From Rhodoferax sp. (GTDB lineage Bacteria > Pseudomonadota > Gammaproteobacteria > Burkholderiales > Burkholderiaceae_C): a DNA stretch of 64,000 bases. Shown one piece after another: positions 44,434 through 56,393 of this stretch; within the stretch, counting starts at the first letter, position 1, and the number at the start of each line of letters is the position of its first letter. Position numbers and translations under genes: made by a program. The stretch lies in NCBI GenBank assembly GCA_024235935.1, contig JACKLL010000002.1, forward strand, positions 124,001 through 188,000. The letters are read 5' to 3'. The notes below the pieces were generated by a model that had not been told where the DNA came from, did no database searches, and saw only the letters and a list, made by a program, of their open reading frames with translations.

Positions 44434-45822
44434 ATGCGACTGATCATTCTCGGAGCCGGCCGCGTCGGCGAAAGTGTTGCCGAAAGCCTGGCGTCGGAGC
44501 AGAACGACATCACCGTGATCGATCCCGATCCGGAGTTGCTGCGCAACCTCGAGGACCGGCTCGATCTGCGCGGCGTGGTCGGCGACGGTGTGCAGCCTTC
44601 GGTGCTGCGCCGCGCCGGCGCCGAGGATGCCGACCTGTTCATCGCCTGTGCCTCGCTCGACGAAACCAATCTGGCGGCATGCAAGGTGGCACGCAGCGTG
44701 TTCGGCATCCAGACCACGATTGCGCGGCTGCGTTCGCCGGAGTTCGAGGAAGGCAACCCGCTGCTCGGCCCCGAGGGTTTTGGCGTCGATCACGTGATAT
44801 GCCCCGAAGAGTCGCTGATGCATTACATCAACCAGCTCATCGCCTATCCGGAAGCCTTGCAGGTGCTGGAGTTCTCGCAGGGGCGGGCGCACCTGATTGC
44901 GGTGCGCGCGGCTTCGGGCAGCACCCTGGTCAACCACAGCATCGGCGAATTCAGGAACCTGTTCCCCGAGGCGCCGATGCGGGTGGTGGCGATCTATCGC
45001 CAGGACTACGAACTGCCGATCGAAGCCTCGACCCAGGTCTGGCCTGGAGACGAGGTGTTCGTGCTGGCCGACAAGGACCGCATCCGTCCGGTATTGCGGG
45101 CCATTCACAAGAACGATGAGCCGGTACGCAGCGTGATGATCGCCGGTGGCGGCAAAGTCGGCCTGCGGCTGGCGCGCAGCCTGTCGGGGCAGTGCCAGGT
45201 AAAGATCATCGAGGCCAATCGCAAGCGCTGCGAGCATCTCGCAGGCGAGCTGCCTGGGGACATCATGGTGCTGCAGGGCGACTCGACCGACGAGGACCTG
45301 CTGATCGAGGAAAACGTCGGCAGCATGGACCTGTTCATCGCGCTGACCAGCGACGACGAGGACAACATCCTGTCGGCGATGCTGGCCAAGCGACTGGGCG
45401 CGCGGCGCGTCATATCGCTGATCAACCGGCGCATCTATGCCGAGATGATGCAGGGCAGTGCGATCGACATCGCGCTGTCGCCGGCGCAGACGGTGATCGG
45501 CGAATTGCTGGTGCATGTGCGCCGCGGCGACGTGGCAGCGGTGCACAGCCTGCGCCGTGGAGCGGCCGAGGCAATTGAAGGCATTGCGCGTGGCGACAAG
45601 CGCACCTCGCGCCTGGTCGGACACCGCATCGATGCGATCGAATTGCCGTCGGGCGCACGCTTCGGCGCCGTCGTACGCGGCAAGAGCCCCGACTGCGAGG
45701 TGCTGATGCCCTACCACGACCTGGTGATTGCCGAAGGCGACCACGTCATCATCTACGTGCCGAACAAGCGCCAGTTGCGCGCGGTCGAAAAGATGTTCCA
45801 GGTCAGCGCCACTTTCTTCTGA
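44434..45822 (+). CDS. trkA: Trk potassium uptake regulatory subunit TrkA
   Basis: 462 residues with two tandem RCK units. The first Rossmann motif is MRLIILGAGRVGESVAESLASEQNDITVID and the second is SVMIAGGGKVGLRLARSL. Each is followed by a TrkA_C segment. It binds NAD(H)/ATP and gates the TrkH channel on the cytoplasmic face. TrkH follows after 6 bases, so the two form an operon. Confidence 0.96.
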   Translation: MRLIILGAGRVGESVAESLASEQNDITVIDPDPELLRNLEDRLDLRGVVGDGVQPSVLRRAGAEDADLFIACASLDETNLAACKVARSVFGIQTTIARLRSPEFEEGNPLLGPEGFGVDHVICPEESLMHYINQLIAYPEALQVLEFSQGRAHLIAVRAASGSTLVNHSIGEFRNLFPEAPMRVVAIYRQDYELPIEASTQVWPGDEVFVLADKDRIRPVLRAIHKNDEPVRSVMIAGGGKVGLRLARSLSGQCQVKIIEANRKRCEHLAGELPGDIMVLQGDSTDEDLLIEENVGSMDLFIALTSDDEDNILSAMLAKRLGARRVISLINRRIYAEMMQGSAIDIALSPAQTVIGELLVHVRRGDVAAVHSLRRGAAEAIEGIARGDKRTSRLVGHRIDAIELPSGARFGAVVRGKSPDCEVLMPYHDLVIAEGDHVIIYVPNKRQLRAVEKMFQVSATFF

Positions 45823-45828
45823 CCACTG

Positions 45829-47289
45829 ATGTTCGGTCTGCTCCCTGTTCTCAATGTGCTGGCCACCGTACTGGTGGGCTATTCGCTGATGTTCCTGGTG
45901 CCGCTGGGCTTTGCGCTGGTGCTTGACCATTCGGACCTGCATGGAACCTGGGCCAAGGCCATGGCGCTGACGCTCGGCACCGGTCTGCTGGTGATGGTGC
46001 TGACCCGGCGCCACCGGCGTGAGCTGATGCCGCGTGACGGATTCCTGCTGGTCAACCTGGTCTGGCTGGTGCTGCCCGCGTTTTCGGCAATCCCGCTGTT
46101 GCTGGCGATCGACGGTCTGAGCTGGACCGATGCCTACTTCGAAGCCATGAGTGCGCTGACCGCCACCGGTGCCACCGTGTTGTCGGGGCTCGACGCCTTG
46201 CCGGTGTCGGTCAATGTCTGGCGCTGCTTCTTGCAGCTCATCGGCGGTCTGGGGATCATTCTGCTGGTGGTCGCGATCCTGCCCTTGCTCGGTGTCGGTG
46301 GCGTGCAGCTTTACAAGGCCGAGACGCCGGGACCGATGAAGGACGCGCGCCTGACCCCGCGTATCGCCGAGACGGCGCGCGGCCTGTGGAGCGTGTACTT
46401 CGTGTTTTCGCTGGCCTGCATGCTGGCCTACCGCTATGTCGGCATGTCCTGGCCCGATGCGTTCATGCATACCTGCACCACGATGGGCCTGGGTGGTTTT
46501 TCATCGCATGACGCCAGCTTCGGCTACTGGAACTCGCCGCAGGTGGAATGGGTGGCGATCATCTTCATGGCGCTGGCCGGCGTGAGCTTTGCGCGCTATT
46601 TCGTCGTCTGGCGCGCGCGCTCGATCTGGCCGCTGCTGCGCGATGCTGAAATCCGCACCTATGCGCTGGTCCTGGTTGCATCCATTGCCGGTCTGACCGG
46701 CGTGCTGCTTTTCCACGGCACCTACGACAGCGCCGCGGCGGCATTGCAGGCGGTGGCGTTTCATGTGGTGTCGGTCGCCACCACCACCGGCTACGCGTCG
46801 ACCGACTACGCGATGTGGCCGGTGTTCGCGCCGATATGGCTGATGTTCCTGGGCACCTTCGTGTCCTGCGCCGGCTCCACCGGCGGGGGCATCAAGATGG
46901 TTCGCATGGTGATGCTGGTCAAGCAGGCGCGGCGTGAGATGGTGCGCGCGCTCCACCCGCGCATCGTCAACCCGGTGACCCTGGGACGGACCACGATTCC
47001 CAGCCAGGTGATTGCCAACGTCATGGCCTACATGCTGATCTACGGTGCCACGACGCTGGGCCTGACGATGCTGATGCTGCTCTCGGGGCTGGACATCGTG
47101 ACGGCGTTCTCGGCCGTGGTGGCCACGGTCAACAACATAGGCCCCGGCCTGGGCCGGGTCGGGCCCTCCACCAATTTCGGCAGCCTGAGCGATTTCCAGA
47201 CCTGGGTCTGCACCTTCGGCATGCTGGTCGGCCGCCTCGAGCTGATTGCCGTGATGGTGCTGTTCGCACCCGAGTTCTGGCGCAAGTAG
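45829..47289 (+). CDS. trkH: Trk potassium transporter TrkH
   Basis: 486 residues, about 10-12 membrane segments. The four P-loop repeats that form the K+ filter are visible, such as EAMSALTATGATVLSG, HTCTTMGLGGFSS, SVATTTGYASTDY and TVNNIGPGLGRVG. CAGSTGGGIKMVR is the diagnostic intramembrane/cytoplasmic loop. With TrkA it imports K+ driven by the membrane potential or H+ gradient. Confidence 0.96.
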   Translation: MFGLLPVLNVLATVLVGYSLMFLVPLGFALVLDHSDLHGTWAKAMALTLGTGLLVMVLTRRHRRELMPRDGFLLVNLVWLVLPAFSAIPLLLAIDGLSWTDAYFEAMSALTATGATVLSGLDALPVSVNVWRCFLQLIGGLGIILLVVAILPLLGVGGVQLYKAETPGPMKDARLTPRIAETARGLWSVYFVFSLACMLAYRYVGMSWPDAFMHTCTTMGLGGFSSHDASFGYWNSPQVEWVAIIFMALAGVSFARYFVVWRARSIWPLLRDAEIRTYALVLVASIAGLTGVLLFHGTYDSAAAALQAVAFHVVSVATTTGYASTDYAMWPVFAPIWLMFLGTFVSCAGSTGGGIKMVRMVMLVKQARREMVRALHPRIVNPVTLGRTTIPSQVIANVMAYMLIYGATTLGLTMLMLLSGLDIVTAFSAVVATVNNIGPGLGRVGPSTNFGSLSDFQTWVCTFGMLVGRLELIAVMVLFAPEFWRK

Positions 47290-47325
47290 CGGTCTGCCGC
47301 AGGCTGCACGCAGCGTGCCAGACCG
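47290..47325. terminator. inverted repeat between convergent trkH and EamA genes
   Basis: CGGTCTG immediately after the trkH stop pairs with CAGACCG (47319-47325), enclosing an inner GC-rich repeat. It lies between convergent genes and may terminate both, although there is no U-run. Confidence 0.45.
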
Positions 47326-47330
47326 GCGGT

Positions 47331-48221
47331 TCAGTTGCCTTGCGTGGCCCGGGTCGCCGGCAGCCGCAATACGCCGGTCGACAGGGCGGTTCCGATCACG
47401 ATGACGCCGCCGCATGCCAGCATCCAGCCGGTCAGCGCTTCGCCGAGGAAGACGGTGCCAAAGAACACCGCGAACACCGGTATCAGGAAGGTCACGGTGA
47501 TCGTGCGCGCCGGACCGATCTGTGCGATCAGCCGGAAGTACAGGATGTAGGCCACGGCACTGCACAACATGCCAAGCACGATCAGGGACATCCAGGCGCC
47601 GGTACCCGGGTTGTGGGCTGGCCAGTACATCCAGCTTGGCAGGGCCAGGCCCAGCGTGGCGCCGACCTGGCTGCCGGTGGCGATTGCCAGCGGATGCACG
47701 CCACTGAGGTGGCGCTTCGTGAAATTGACCGCGATTCCGTAGCACAGTGTGGCGCCGAGACAGGCGAGCACGGCCCAGCCCGACCCGCCGGGTTTGAAAC
47801 TGGCCTTGCCGCTGGCCAGCAGCACCACGCCGGCGAAACCTATCACCAGTCCCAGCACGCGCGAACGGTTTGGGCGGTCGTTCAGCCACCACCAGGCGAT
47901 CAGGGCGCCGAACAGCGGCGCCGTTGCGTTCAGGATGGCGGACAGCCCGGTGCTGATCGACATCACGGCGTACGAGAACAGTACGAACGGTACGCCCGAA
48001 CTGAGCATGCCGATGACCAGGATCTTGCCGGCATGCTGGCGCAGCGCCGGCCAGTGGCCGCTGAACCACAGGATGGGGAGCAGCGTGGCCGCTCCGATGG
48101 CCACCCGCACACCGGCCGTGGCCAGGGGGCCGAACTCGGCCGCGCCCACACGCATGAACAGGAACGAGGAGCCCCAGATCGCGGCCAGCGCGATAAATTC
48201 GGCAACAGGATGGGATTTCAT
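47331..48221 (-). CDS. EamA/DMT family transporter
   Basis: 296 residues from the ATG at 48221, with ten hydrophobic segments arranged as two EamA repeats (each five helices). The first repeat starts EFIALAAIWGSSFLFMRVGAAEFGPLATAGVRV, the usual DMT opening; the second has VLACLGATLCYGIAVNFTK. A solute/metabolite exporter of unknown substrate. The upstream in-frame nine codons (to 48248) lack support. Confidence 0.85.
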   Translation of the reverse strand: MKSHPVAEFIALAAIWGSSFLFMRVGAAEFGPLATAGVRVAIGAATLLPILWFSGHWPALRQHAGKILVIGMLSSGVPFVLFSYAVMSISTGLSAILNATAPLFGALIAWWWLNDRPNRSRVLGLVIGFAGVVLLASGKASFKPGGSGWAVLACLGATLCYGIAVNFTKRHLSGVHPLAIATGSQVGATLGLALPSWMYWPAHNPGTGAWMSLIVLGMLCSAVAYILYFRLIAQIGPARTITVTFLIPVFAVFFGTVFLGEALTGWMLACGGVIVIGTALSTGVLRLPATRATQGN

Positions 48222-48374
48222 GGCATGGGTGCCCAGCGCATCCGGCATCGCCTGCCGTCTTCGGATAAGGCGACACGCAGCGAAGGCCGCTGGGCAATCT
48301 TGTAAAAATGTACGGGATGGCCGTTGCCAGCCGCCGGATTGTGTGGGGCGGTGTGTGACGCCGGCCTTGTGGGG

Positions 48375-48935
48375 TCAGGCCGCGATTGTCCCCGTTTCCG
48401 TGGACAGGTGCTTGGTGCCGGCAACGTTTGTGGATGGCGCGGTGGCGGCGGACTCCAGCGCCAGCAGTGCCGCCTTGCGCTCCAGCCCGCCGGCATAGCC
48501 GGTCAGCGCGCCATTGGCGCCCAGCACGCGGTGGCAGGGCACGATGATGCTCACCGGGTTGCGGCCCACGGCAGCGCCGACCGCACGCACCGCCGAAGGT
48601 CGGCCGATCTGCCGGCTGATCGCGCCATAACTGGTGGTGCTGCCGGCAGGGATGTTGCACAAGGCATTCCATACCGCCTGCTGGAACACGCTGCCGCTGC
48701 GCAGGTCGAGGGGCAGATCGAAACCGGTGCGGCGACCCGCCAGGTAGTCGGCGAGTTGGGCGCGCGCCTGGATCAGCCAGGGGTTGTCATCCTCGGTGCG
48801 CCAGCCGCGGGTGTCGGGATGGTGCTTCTGGCCGGCAAACCACAGCCCGGCCAGGCCCTGGCCGGTGGCGGCCAGGGTGACCGGGCCGAGCCGGGTATCG
48901 GCGTGGGTGATGACGGTACGGGGGTCGAAGGACAT
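48375..48935 (-). CDS. ogt: methylated-DNA-protein-cysteine methyltransferase
   Basis: 186 residues from ATG 48935. The acceptor site is VSIIVPCHRVLGANGALTGYAGG, where the cysteine takes the alkyl group from O6-alkylguanine and dies; FQQAVWNALCNIPAGSTTSYGAISRQIGRPSAVRAVGAAVGRNP is the preceding helix-turn-helix. The start overlaps the stop of the Ada-AlkA fusion by four bases (ATGA), showing that the two are made together. The C-terminal tail after AGGLERK is rich in Ala and Thr. Confidence 0.95.
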   Translation of the reverse strand: MSFDPRTVITHADTRLGPVTLAATGQGLAGLWFAGQKHHPDTRGWRTEDDNPWLIQARAQLADYLAGRRTGFDLPLDLRSGSVFQQAVWNALCNIPAGSTTSYGAISRQIGRPSAVRAVGAAVGRNPVSIIVPCHRVLGANGALTGYAGGLERKAALLALESAATAPSTNVAGTKHLSTETGTIAA

Positions 48936-50455
48936 CAGTTCTCTCCAGAGGGTGGGTTGCGGGCCGGCAAGCCGTGCCACGCGCGCAGCACGGCGTAGCT
49001 GCGCCACGGACGCCAGGCCTGGGACTGGGCGTCTGCAGAGCGCGCCGGATGCGGCGCGTCCTGCAGGCCCAGCGCCTTGTGCAGGGCCACGTCGCCGCTG
49101 GGGAAGGCGTCGGGCCAGCGCAGGGCGCGCATGGCGATGTAATGGGCCGTCCAGTCGCCGATGCCGGGCAGGGCCCTGAGTGCGTCCATCGTCGCCGGGA
49201 CGTCCGCCCCGGCGGTCAGCTGCAACTGCCCGTCGGCCACGGCACGTGCCAGTGCCTGGATCGCGCGCTGGCGCTGGCGCACCACGCCCAGTGCGCCCAT
49301 CGCCTCGGGATCGGCCGTGGCCAAAGCCCCTGCGCTCGGAAACAGGCGGCTCAATCCGGCATGGGGTGTGGCGATGGGTTCACCCCACTGCTGCACCAGC
49401 CGCTGCGCCAGCGTGCGCGCTGCTGCGACGGTGATCTGCTGGCCAAGCACCGCGCGCACGGCCAGTTCGAACCCGTCCGGTGTTCCGGGCACGCGCAGAC
49501 CGTCCCCGTCGGGGAAGCGGGCATGCAGGGCCGCATTGATCGCATGGGGGTCGGCGTCCAGATCGAAGGTGTTGCGCACCCGGCGGATCACCTGCGGCAG
49601 AACCTGGCGCAGGCTGTCGCTGACCTGCAGTTGCAGCAGGTGACGGTCGGGGTCAAATGTCGCCGCAAACCAGCCGGCGAACGCCAACCCGCCATGCTGC
49701 AGCCGCAAGGTGCGCGCGATGCGCGCGTGTCCGGCGCGTGCTCCGGCATCGACGACTTCCACCCCCTCGATCTGCCGGCGCAGGAAAAACTCGGCCATGG
49801 CCGCCGTGTCGTAGGGCGGACGGTAGGCCAGGCGCACCGTGACGGCTCCGGTCACCGGCGTCGACCCGGCCCGCCGCATCCCCGTGGGATTGAGCCGGTA
49901 GTGGGCCAGGAAGGCCGCGTTGAAGCGCCGCACGCTGGCGAATCCGCTGCTGATCGCGACCTGGTGCACCGGCAGGTCGGTGTCGGTCAGCAACTGCTTG
50001 GCCGTCAGCAGGCGCCGGGTCTGCAGATACTGCATGGGCGCCACGCCGAACCGGGCTTCGAAGATGCGCCGCAGGTGGCGGTCGCTGATGCCCAGCCGGT
50101 CGGCCAGCCGCTGCACCGACACATCGTCGCCAGCCCAGGTGTCCGGGTCGTCGAGCAGACGCGCAGCCTGATGCGCCAGGATCGTTGACGCATCCTGGAT
50201 CGACCACCACGGCGTGCCGGGCGCCAGCTCCGGCCGGCAGCGCAGACAGGGCCGGAATCCGGCGCTCTCTGCCCTGGCGGCATGCGCGAAGAAGCGGCAG
50301 TTCTCGCGCTTGGGTGTACGCACGCTGCACACCGGTCGGCAGTAGATGCCGGTCGACGTCACGCCGGTGAAGAAACGACCGTCGAAGCGTGCGTCGCGCG
50401 CCTTGAGGGCGAGGTAGCAGGCGTCCTGATCGAGGGGGCTGGCCGAGGTGTCCAT
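48935..50455 (-). CDS. Ada-type zinc/AraC regulator fused to AlkA 3-methyladenine glycosylase
   Basis: 506 residues, three parts. Residues 1-80 are the Ada zinc domain, with cysteines in GIYCRPVCSVRTPKRENCRFF and FRPCLRCRPEL, which senses methyl phosphotriesters. Residues 90-190 are an AraC helix-turn-helix (RLADRLGISDRHLRRIFEARFGVAPMQYLQTRRLL and GFASVRRFNAAFLAHY). Residues 200-490 are AlkA, with an AlkA_N domain and HhH-GPD (ALPGIGDWTAHYIAMRALRWPDAFPSGDVAL) containing the catalytic Asp. It thus senses alkylation and repairs bases. Operon with the Ogt-type gene behind it. Confidence 0.94.
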   Translation of the reverse strand: MDTSASPLDQDACYLALKARDARFDGRFFTGVTSTGIYCRPVCSVRTPKRENCRFFAHAARAESAGFRPCLRCRPELAPGTPWWSIQDASTILAHQAARLLDDPDTWAGDDVSVQRLADRLGISDRHLRRIFEARFGVAPMQYLQTRRLLTAKQLLTDTDLPVHQVAISSGFASVRRFNAAFLAHYRLNPTGMRRAGSTPVTGAVTVRLAYRPPYDTAAMAEFFLRRQIEGVEVVDAGARAGHARIARTLRLQHGGLAFAGWFAATFDPDRHLLQLQVSDSLRQVLPQVIRRVRNTFDLDADPHAINAALHARFPDGDGLRVPGTPDGFELAVRAVLGQQITVAAARTLAQRLVQQWGEPIATPHAGLSRLFPSAGALATADPEAMGALGVVRQRQRAIQALARAVADGQLQLTAGADVPATMDALRALPGIGDWTAHYIAMRALRWPDAFPSGDVALHKALGLQDAPHPARSADAQSQAWRPWRSYAVLRAWHGLPARNPPSGEN

Positions 50456-50522
50456 GGGGGCATCGTACGCGCTCGCGCCAGTTCGGTTGGCCGTTTTCGG
50501 ACATGTGCCTGATACGCTGGTT

Positions 50523-50637
50523 GCCTACCTGCCTACCTGCCTACCTGCCTACCTGCCAGCCAGCCAGCAGATGCAGATGCAGATGCAGTTGCAGTTGCAG
50601 TTGCAGTTGCAGTTGCAGTTGCAGTTGCAGTTGCAGG
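50523..50637. repeat. cluster of three microsatellites
   Basis: Four exact tandem copies of GCCTACCT (50523-50554), then three GCCA units, three GCAGAT hexamers (50567-50584) and eight exact GCAGTT hexamers (50585-50632). The cluster lies 68 bases upstream of the Ada-AlkA start and 18 bases beyond the stop of the methyltransferase gene. Replication slippage could change the promoter spacing of the alkylation-repair operon. Confidence 0.9.
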
Positions 50638-50654
50638 CGCCGATGCCGGTGCAC

Positions 50655-51473
50655 CTAGCGCGTGATCGTCACCACATGCGCCTGGATCTTCCCGTCCACG
50701 ACGCCGCTGCCGTACTGCTGCGCCAGCGCCTGCGCCGTGCGTTCCGTGATGGCCTGCAGATCCTGCGGTGCGCGCGCTTCGATCTCGTTGCGGATCGGCG
50801 TGCCCTGGCAATACGCGATGGCGACCTCCCGTGCCGTGTCGGCGCGGCTGCGATGGGCCAGGGTCTCGATCTGCGCACGGGTGGTCCAGCCGCCGTTGGC
50901 CAGGTCGCGTGCGATGACGGCCACGTCGTGGTAGCCATGCGGCGTGTGCGCCATGAAGCGCGGCGGATCCTGTGGAAACTCAAGCGCCAGTGCGTCGGTC
51001 ACCGATTGTGCAAAGGCATTGTGTTCGATATGGTCCCAGACGTTGAAGTGCAATGCGCCGCCCGGTCGCAGCACCCGCCGCGCCTCGGCAAAGGCCCGTG
51101 CCTTTTCGGGAAAGAACATCACGCCGAACTGGCACACGACGGCGTCGAATGCGCCATCCTCGAACGGCAGGCGCTGGCCATCCGCCGCCTGCCAGTGCAC
51201 GGCCCGGCCGGTGCCGATCGATGCGGCATGGTCGAGCATGGTCCGGTTCAGGTCGGTGGCGGTGATGGCAGCGTCCGGCGCCAGCACCTGCGCCAGCTGG
51301 CGGGTCACGACACCGGTGCCGGCGGCGATCTCCAGCACCTTAATGGGCCGGTGTTGCGCCGTACGTGCGGCCAGGTCGGCGGCGTAGGGCGCGAAGATCA
51401 GCGGCACCATGTAGCGTTCATAGAACTGCGGTATCGAGCCGGCGAAGGCAGGATGATGGTCGGCATGGCGCAT
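50655..51473 (-). CDS. class I SAM-dependent methyltransferase
   Basis: 272 residues. Motif I is IKVLEIAAGTGVVTRQLAQ, followed by ITATDLNRTML, LPFEDGAFDAVVCQFGVMFFPEK and EARRVLRPGGALHFNVWD, the UbiE/methyltransferase-11 pattern. It should methylate a small molecule; substrate not deducible. The gene lies downstream of glgX after about 150 bases that contain GTCGGCC-type short repeats. It has no obvious partner. Confidence 0.85.
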   Translation of the reverse strand: MRHADHHPAFAGSIPQFYERYMVPLIFAPYAADLAARTAQHRPIKVLEIAAGTGVVTRQLAQVLAPDAAITATDLNRTMLDHAASIGTGRAVHWQAADGQRLPFEDGAFDAVVCQFGVMFFPEKARAFAEARRVLRPGGALHFNVWDHIEHNAFAQSVTDALALEFPQDPPRFMAHTPHGYHDVAVIARDLANGGWTTRAQIETLAHRSRADTAREVAIAYCQGTPIRNEIEARAPQDLQAITERTAQALAQQYGSGVVDGKIQAHVVTITR

Positions 51474-51624
51474 GGGGACCTCCAGGGTCGCGGTGCTCCG
51501 CGTGCATATGGCACGGACACCAGGGCTGGATGTTGTTCCTTTTGGCCGCCGACCGCAAGCGACCGGCGCGGTTCCATCCCGTCGGCCGTCGGCCGTCGGT
51601 CGCCGCTGTCGGGCGGCGTTACGT

Positions 51625-53751
51625 TCAGGGCTTGAGCGTCACACCGGCACCGGCAGCCGCCAGCAATTGCAGGCTGTGCGCGGCGACCGCCAGATCGGCG
51701 TCGCCCTGGCCATGCCAGCGGCTGCTGCCGCGGGCGTCGCGGGTGTCGAGCAGGCATTGCCAGACACCGCCCGGCAGCCGGAACGGCTCCTCCGTGGGGC
51801 CGGCATTGACCAGCAGCAGCATCGGTGCGCGGGCCCGGCCGGGGCGGCCGATCAGGCAGGCCAGTGTGCGGCCGGTGCTGTCGTGCCAGTCGCCCTGTTC
51901 CATGGTCCGGCCGTCGGCGCGCATCCAGCACAGGTCACACAGGCCGAGCGGGTCCTGGTGGCCGCTGTACCAGTCGGGGCCGAACGGAAGCGCCAGGCGG
52001 CGCAGTTCCAGCAGCCGGGCCGTGAATGCGATCAGGTCGGCGTCCGCGCGCGGCCAGTCGAGCCAGGTGGTCTCGTTGTCCTGGTTGTACGGGTTGTTGT
52101 TGCCGCCCTGGGTCTGGCCCTGCTCGGCGCCGGCACCGAGCATCGGCGTGCCCTGGCTGAGCAGCGTGCAGGCCAGCAGCGCACGCTGCAACCGGGCGCG
52201 CAGGTCCAGGATGCCCGGGTCGTCGGTCTCGCCCTCGAAGCCGCAGTTGTAGCTCAGGTTCTGCGCATGGCCGTCGCGGTTGTCTTCGCCGTTGGCCAAG
52301 TTGTGGCGGTTGTTGTAGCTGACCAGGTCGCGCAAGCTGAATCCGTCATGCGATGCCACGTAGTTGACCGATGCCTGCGGCGGGCGCCGCTGGGCCTGGA
52401 ACATGTCGCTGGAGCCGCACAGGCGCAGCGCGAAGTCGCCGCGCAGCCCGAAGGCCTGTCCGTTGCCGCTCTGGTGCTGCCAGCCGAGCCAGAACCTGCG
52501 CATGCTGTCGCGGTAGCGGTCGTTCCACTCCATCCATCCACGCGGAAAACCGCCGCTCTGGTAACCACCGGGCCCCAGGTCCCAGGGTTCGGCGATGCGC
52601 TTGACGCAGCACAGTACCGGGTCCTGCGCCAGCGCCATGAAGAAGGGGCTGTTGCGGGCAAAGCCATGGTCGGTGCGCCCCAGGACCGGCGCCAGGTCGA
52701 AGCGAAAGCCGTCCACGTGCATGTCCTGCACCCAGAAGCGCAGGCTGTCCAGCACCAGGCGCAGCACCTGCGGGTTGCGGACGTCCAGCGTGTTGCCGCA
52801 CCCACTGTAGTTGTCATAGCGGGACCGGTCGCCGTCGCTCAGACGGTAGTAGCCGACGTTGTCCAGGCCGCGAAAGCTGATTGTGGGCCCGCGTTCGTCG
52901 CCTTCTGCCGTATGGTTGAACACCACGTCCAGGATCACTTCGATGCCGGCCTTGTGCAGCGCGCGCACCATGGCGCGGAATTCGTCGCGCGGGGAGACAC
53001 CGCCGTGCAGGCTGGCCAGCCGCGGGTCGGGGCAGAAGAAGCCCAGCGTGTTGTAGCCCCAATAGTTGCGCAGGCCCTGCTGCGCCAGCCGCTGTTCGTC
53101 CAGCGCGAAATGCACCGGCAGCAGGCTGACACTGGTGACGCCCAGTTGCTGCAGGTGGGCGATGGACGCCGGATGCGCGAGCCCGGCATAACTTCCGCGC
53201 AGCGCCGGTTCGATGGCCGGGTTGCGGCGCGAGAAGCCGCGCACATGCAATTCGTACAGCACCGTGTCGGCGGCCGGTATGTGCGGGGCCGCATCGTCGC
53301 CCCAGTCGAAGGCCTTGTCGACGACCCTGGCCTTGAGCGCAAGCGCAGCGTTGTCCTGCGTATCGGCCTGCGCGGGATCGTCCAGCCTGTGGCCGAAATG
53401 CGGATCGCCCCAGTGGAACTGTCCGACCACCTCGCGTGCATACGGATCGAGCAGCAGTTTGGCCGCGTTGAAGCGCAGCCCTTGCGCCGGCTCCCAGGGA
53501 CCGTGTGCGCGCAGCCCGTAGACCAGGCCCGCAGCGGCGCCCGGCAGATAGCCATGCCAGACGCCGGGTTCGGATCGGTGCAGCGGCAGCTGTGTGGTCT
53601 CGCGTTTGCCGCCGGCGTCGAAAAGGCACAGCGTGATCGCATCTGCGTCGCCCGATACGACGGCAAAGTTCACGCCGTGGCCGTCCCAGTGGGCGCCCAG
53701 GGGCGCGGGCCTGCCAGGCAGCAGCGCGGGGCCGTCAGCGCCGGGTGCCAT
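51625..53751 (-). CDS. glgX: glycogen debranching enzyme GlgX
   Basis: 708 residues, GH13. N-terminal CBM48-like beta domain (to about 150), then the catalytic barrel with EVILDVVFNHTAEGD, nucleophile region VDGFRFDLAP, acid region CVKRIAEPWDLG and NYVASHDGFSLRDL. It hydrolyses the alpha-1,6 links left by phosphorylase. Its ATG lies 6 bases after the glgP stop, so the two form an operon. Length and motif order match isoamylase-type GlgX. Confidence 0.95.
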   Translation of the reverse strand: MAPGADGPALLPGRPAPLGAHWDGHGVNFAVVSGDADAITLCLFDAGGKRETTQLPLHRSEPGVWHGYLPGAAAGLVYGLRAHGPWEPAQGLRFNAAKLLLDPYAREVVGQFHWGDPHFGHRLDDPAQADTQDNAALALKARVVDKAFDWGDDAAPHIPAADTVLYELHVRGFSRRNPAIEPALRGSYAGLAHPASIAHLQQLGVTSVSLLPVHFALDEQRLAQQGLRNYWGYNTLGFFCPDPRLASLHGGVSPRDEFRAMVRALHKAGIEVILDVVFNHTAEGDERGPTISFRGLDNVGYYRLSDGDRSRYDNYSGCGNTLDVRNPQVLRLVLDSLRFWVQDMHVDGFRFDLAPVLGRTDHGFARNSPFFMALAQDPVLCCVKRIAEPWDLGPGGYQSGGFPRGWMEWNDRYRDSMRRFWLGWQHQSGNGQAFGLRGDFALRLCGSSDMFQAQRRPPQASVNYVASHDGFSLRDLVSYNNRHNLANGEDNRDGHAQNLSYNCGFEGETDDPGILDLRARLQRALLACTLLSQGTPMLGAGAEQGQTQGGNNNPYNQDNETTWLDWPRADADLIAFTARLLELRRLALPFGPDWYSGHQDPLGLCDLCWMRADGRTMEQGDWHDSTGRTLACLIGRPGRARAPMLLLVNAGPTEEPFRLPGGVWQCLLDTRDARGSSRWHGQGDADLAVAAHSLQLLAAAGAGVTLKP

Positions 53752-53757
53752 CGGGGC

Positions 53758-56190
<2,433 letters not shown>

Positions 56191-56393
56191 GGTTCAATCC
56201 TTCTTGGGTGCCTGTGTTGCCACACGGCGGGAATCGACCGCGGCACCTGCAGCGGCCTCATTCGCACGGATGCGAACAGCTTGCATTTCATTCTCGCATG
56301 CCCGTGTGACACGATGGACGCAAGGGCTGTGCCAATGCGAACCGCATTAAGATGCAAATGCGGAAACCCGCCTGCCGCGCCACTGGAGACACC
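56191..56393. promoter_or_regulatory. divergent promoter region glgPX / glgCA-pgm
   Basis: This 203-base region separates the degradation and synthesis arms of the glycogen locus. It has AT-richer patches (around 56275-56300 and 56345-56360) suitable for -10 elements on both strands. No gene and no sharp operator were recognised. Confidence 0.5.

Noticed and set aside
43309..46470. A 1053-residue open minus-strand frame
   Set aside because: Only its last 327 residues are real (proline iminopeptidase); the rest is antisense to trkA and trkH.
46501..48672. Long open minus-strand frame across trkH, EamA and the Ogt-type gene
   Set aside because: It overlaps three intact genes in the wrong frame or strand and has no domain of its own.
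50523..50637. CRISPR array
   Set aside because: The units are 4-8 bases in uninterrupted tandem with no spacers, so this is simple-sequence repeat.
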